Positions 5,375-6,629 of a DNA stretch of 6,629 nucleotides are shown here, piece after piece. The translations under genes were made by a program, and so were the position numbers. The stretch is from CBDTYW01 sp965364735. Its GTDB lineage: Bacteria > Actinomycetota > Nitriliruptoria > Nitriliruptorales > Nitriliruptoraceae. The first letter of the stretch is position 1. Every line of letters starts with the position of its first letter. The stretch covers positions 1-6,629 of the forward strand of contig CBDTYW010000217.1 of assembly GCA_965364735.1 (NCBI GenBank). The letters are read 5' to 3'. The notes beneath the pieces are model-generated. The model did no database searches. It was not told the origin of the DNA and was given only the letters and a program-made list of their open reading frames with translations.

Positions 5375-6629
5375 GCCACGCCTCCGTCGTCGACGCGGCG
5401 CGCGAGGCCGAGGATGCGCTGGAGCGGACGTCGGATCCGTCGCGGCAGCCGGAGCAGCTTCATCGCGTCCCGCCACGCCCGTGCGACCTGTCCGTCGCGC
5501 ATCGCGGACAGCCGCGACAGCACGACCATCCCGGCGAGCGCACCGATCGCGCCGCCGAGCAGGATCACGATCACCGGGAGCGCAGCCGCGCGCAGCGGCA
5601 GCGCGACGGCGGCGGTCCCTGCAGCGGCGACCACGCCGAGCTGGAGCCCCGCGAGGTGCGCGACGACGAACCGACCCCACGTCTCGTCGAGGAGGCGCAG
5701 GCTGAGCCCCGCCATCAGCATGAAGTTCGCGAACAGCGCGAACAGCACGCCCGCGGCGACGCCGGCGAGGTCCCAGCGCGACCCGATCAGCGCGCCGGCA
5801 GCGACGAGGCCGGCGAACGTGAAGGTCCGCCAGGCGCGGCGATAGACCGCACCGGTCGCACGCGAGAGCGAGTCGCTGAGGCGGTACGAGGTGCGGAAGA
5901 GCATCCCGAGGACGAGCACCGTGAAGGGCGGGAGCGCCCCGAGCCACTGGTCGCCGAGGAGCAGGAGGATGACCTCGCGTCCGACGACGGCCAGCGACAG
6001 CGAGAGCGGCAGCACGAGCACGGCGACGATCGACAGCCCCCGGAACCACGCGCTCGCGAGGCGTTCTCGGTCGTCCTGGACGGACGCCATCGCGGGGAAG
6101 AGCACCCGGTCGACGACCTTGCCGAACAGGATCGCCGGGGTCGTGAGGAACTGGTAGGCGCGCGTGTAGAGGCCGAGCCCGACCGGCCCCATGATGTTGG
6201 AGACGATGATGTTGTCGGCCTGCGTCGCGGCGAAGTGGCCGCCCTTCGCGAGGACGTGTCCGCCGCCGTAGCCGAGGAGGTCCTTGAGCGCGGCGCGGTT
6301 CAGGCTCGGCGCCATGGGGTGTGGTGCGACGATCCAGAGCGCGACGAGGCGCACCACGGACTGGCCGACCTGTCCGGCCACGAGCGCCCAGACCCCGGCG
6401 CCGCGGACGGCGAGCACGACGGCGATCACGCCGTACCCGATGAGGTAGGAGACGATCTCGACGATCGCGAGGGTCTTGAAGCGCATCTCGCGGCTGAGCA
6501 GGTACTCGCCGACGGTGGCGCTGCGCAGGACGAACACGACCGAGAGCACCGGGAGGACGTCGGCCGCCGCGGGTACGCCGAGCACGATGGACACCGGGCC
6601 GGCGGCGAGCGCGAGGACCGACCAGAGCG
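5371..6629 (-). CDS. Polysaccharide flippase (MOP superfamily, Wzx/WzxC-like), 5' truncated
   Basis: 418 residues are visible up to the right edge, where the frame is still open; the GTG at 6594 is an internal valine rather than a supported start. The protein is a polytopic membrane protein of the Polysacc_synt type. L44-SREMRFK, an amphipathic connector, QADN (136-139), MGPVGLGLYTRAYQF (about 146-160) and the VLFPAMASVQDD stretch follow the order usual in Wzx/WzxC and MviN-like flippases. Members move undecaprenyl-linked oligosaccharide repeat units to the outer face of the cytoplasmic membrane. Compared with the usual 480-500 residues, some 60-80 residues (two or three helices) are probably missing. 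The C-terminal tail (last about 45 residues) is basic, rich in Arg and Leu, and likely cytoplasmic. It is the first visible gene of the cluster; its stop overlaps the sulfotransferase start. The cargo is presumably the glycan that the two sulfotransferases modify. Confidence 0.88.
   Translation of the reverse strand, partial: LWSVLALAAGPVSIVLGVPAAADVLPVLSVVFVLRSATVGEYLLSREMRFKTLAIVEIVSYLIGYGVIAVVLAVRGAGVWALVAGQVGQSVVRLVALWIVAPHPMAPSLNRAALKDLLGYGGGHVLAKGGHFAATQADNIIVSNIMGPVGLGLYTRAYQFLTTPAILFGKVVDRVLFPAMASVQDDRERLASAWFRGLSIVAVLVLPLSLSLAVVGREVILLLLGDQWLGALPPFTVLVLGMLFRTSYRLSDSLSRATGAVYRRAWRTFTFAGLVAAGALIGSRWDLAGVAAGVLFALFANFMLMAGLSLRLLDETWGRFVVAHLAGLQLGVVAAAGTAAVALPLRAAALPVIVILLGGAIGALAGMVVLSRLSAMRDGQVARAWRDAMKLLRLPRRIRRPLQRILGLARRVDDGGVA
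5381..5385 (-). promoter_or_regulatory. Shine-Dalgarno site of the proximal sulfotransferase
   Basis: GGAGG on the minus strand sits six bases before the ATG at 5374-5372, inside the last codons of the flippase gene. It decides the start of the sulfotransferase against longer in-frame alternatives. Confidence 0.7.

Larger units (their letters stand above)
885..6629 (-). other. Five-gene polysaccharide export, sulfation and lyase cluster (probable operon)
   Basis: Flippase, sulfotransferase, polymerase/ligase, lyase and second sulfotransferase run in one direction. There are ATGA overlaps at 5371-5374, 4460-4463 and 3189-3192 and one 19-base gap at 1821-1839. No internal promoter or terminator is apparent. 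The promoter lies beyond the right edge. No glycosyltransferase, initiating sugar-phosphate transferase or PAPS synthesis gene is in the window, so the locus must extend further or draw on genes elsewhere. Confidence 0.8.

Noticed and set aside
4601..5845. Long plus-strand open frame (414 codons) opposite the sulfotransferase and flippase genes
   Set aside because: It has low-complexity Arg/Ala/Asp composition, spans the junction of two real minus-strand genes and shows no domain or ribosome site.
5375..6049. N-terminal extension of the proximal sulfotransferase to a start near 6049
   Set aside because: The added 225 residues are Arg/Ala-rich and overlap the flippase gene in another frame; the ATG at 5374 has GGAGG and puts the PAPS loop at the N-terminus, as the family requires.
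1..6629. Search for tRNA, rRNA, CRISPR, insertion sequence or attachment site
   Set aside because: No clover-leaf, regular spaced repeats, transposase or terminal inverted repeats were seen; almost every base is in a coding region.

Overview
The base composition is very GC-rich, with strong G/C preference at third codon positions. The window also carries cell-wall-binding type 2 (CWB2) repeats and a flippase/O-antigen-ligase-type polysaccharide locus. Together these point to a high-GC actinobacterium. A deep-branching lineage such as Thermoleophilia or Nitriliruptoria is possible, but that is inference: no rRNA or other marker gene is present.

Layout: the plus strand from the left edge to base 867 holds the 3' end of a gene for a CWB2 surface protein. 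It converges, with a 17-base gap, on a tight five-gene minus-strand cluster filling bases 885-6629. In transcription order (right to left) the cluster encodes: (1) a polysaccharide flippase of the MOP/Wzx superfamily, cut by the right edge; (2) a PAPS-type sulfotransferase resembling the Sulfotransfer_3 group; (3) an O-antigen ligase/Wzy-type polymerase membrane protein; (4) a membrane-anchored, divergent family 1 polysaccharide lyase (pectate-lyase-like beta-helix); (5) a second sulfotransferase of a different type (Sulfotransfer_1, heparan-sulfate-sulfotransferase-like). The first three junctions are all ATGA start/stop overlaps, and the last is a 19-base gap with a good Shine-Dalgarno site, so the cluster is very probably one transcription unit. 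Its promoter and the rest of the locus, including any glycosyltransferases, lie beyond the right edge.

How the genes may work together (inference): lipid-linked repeat units are sulfated in the cytoplasm, flipped by the Wzx-like protein, and polymerised or ligated outside by the Wzy/WaaL-like protein. The anchored lyase then acts on the polymer outside the membrane. The pairing of two sulfotransferases with a lyase of a uronate-cleaving family suggests a sulfated, uronic-acid-containing exopolysaccharide made by a Wzx/Wzy-type pathway with its own editing or release enzyme. The lyase departs from the classical pectate lyase motifs at several positions, so its substrate may not be pectate. No RNA gene, CRISPR array, insertion sequence or gene-free stretch over 300 bases was seen.
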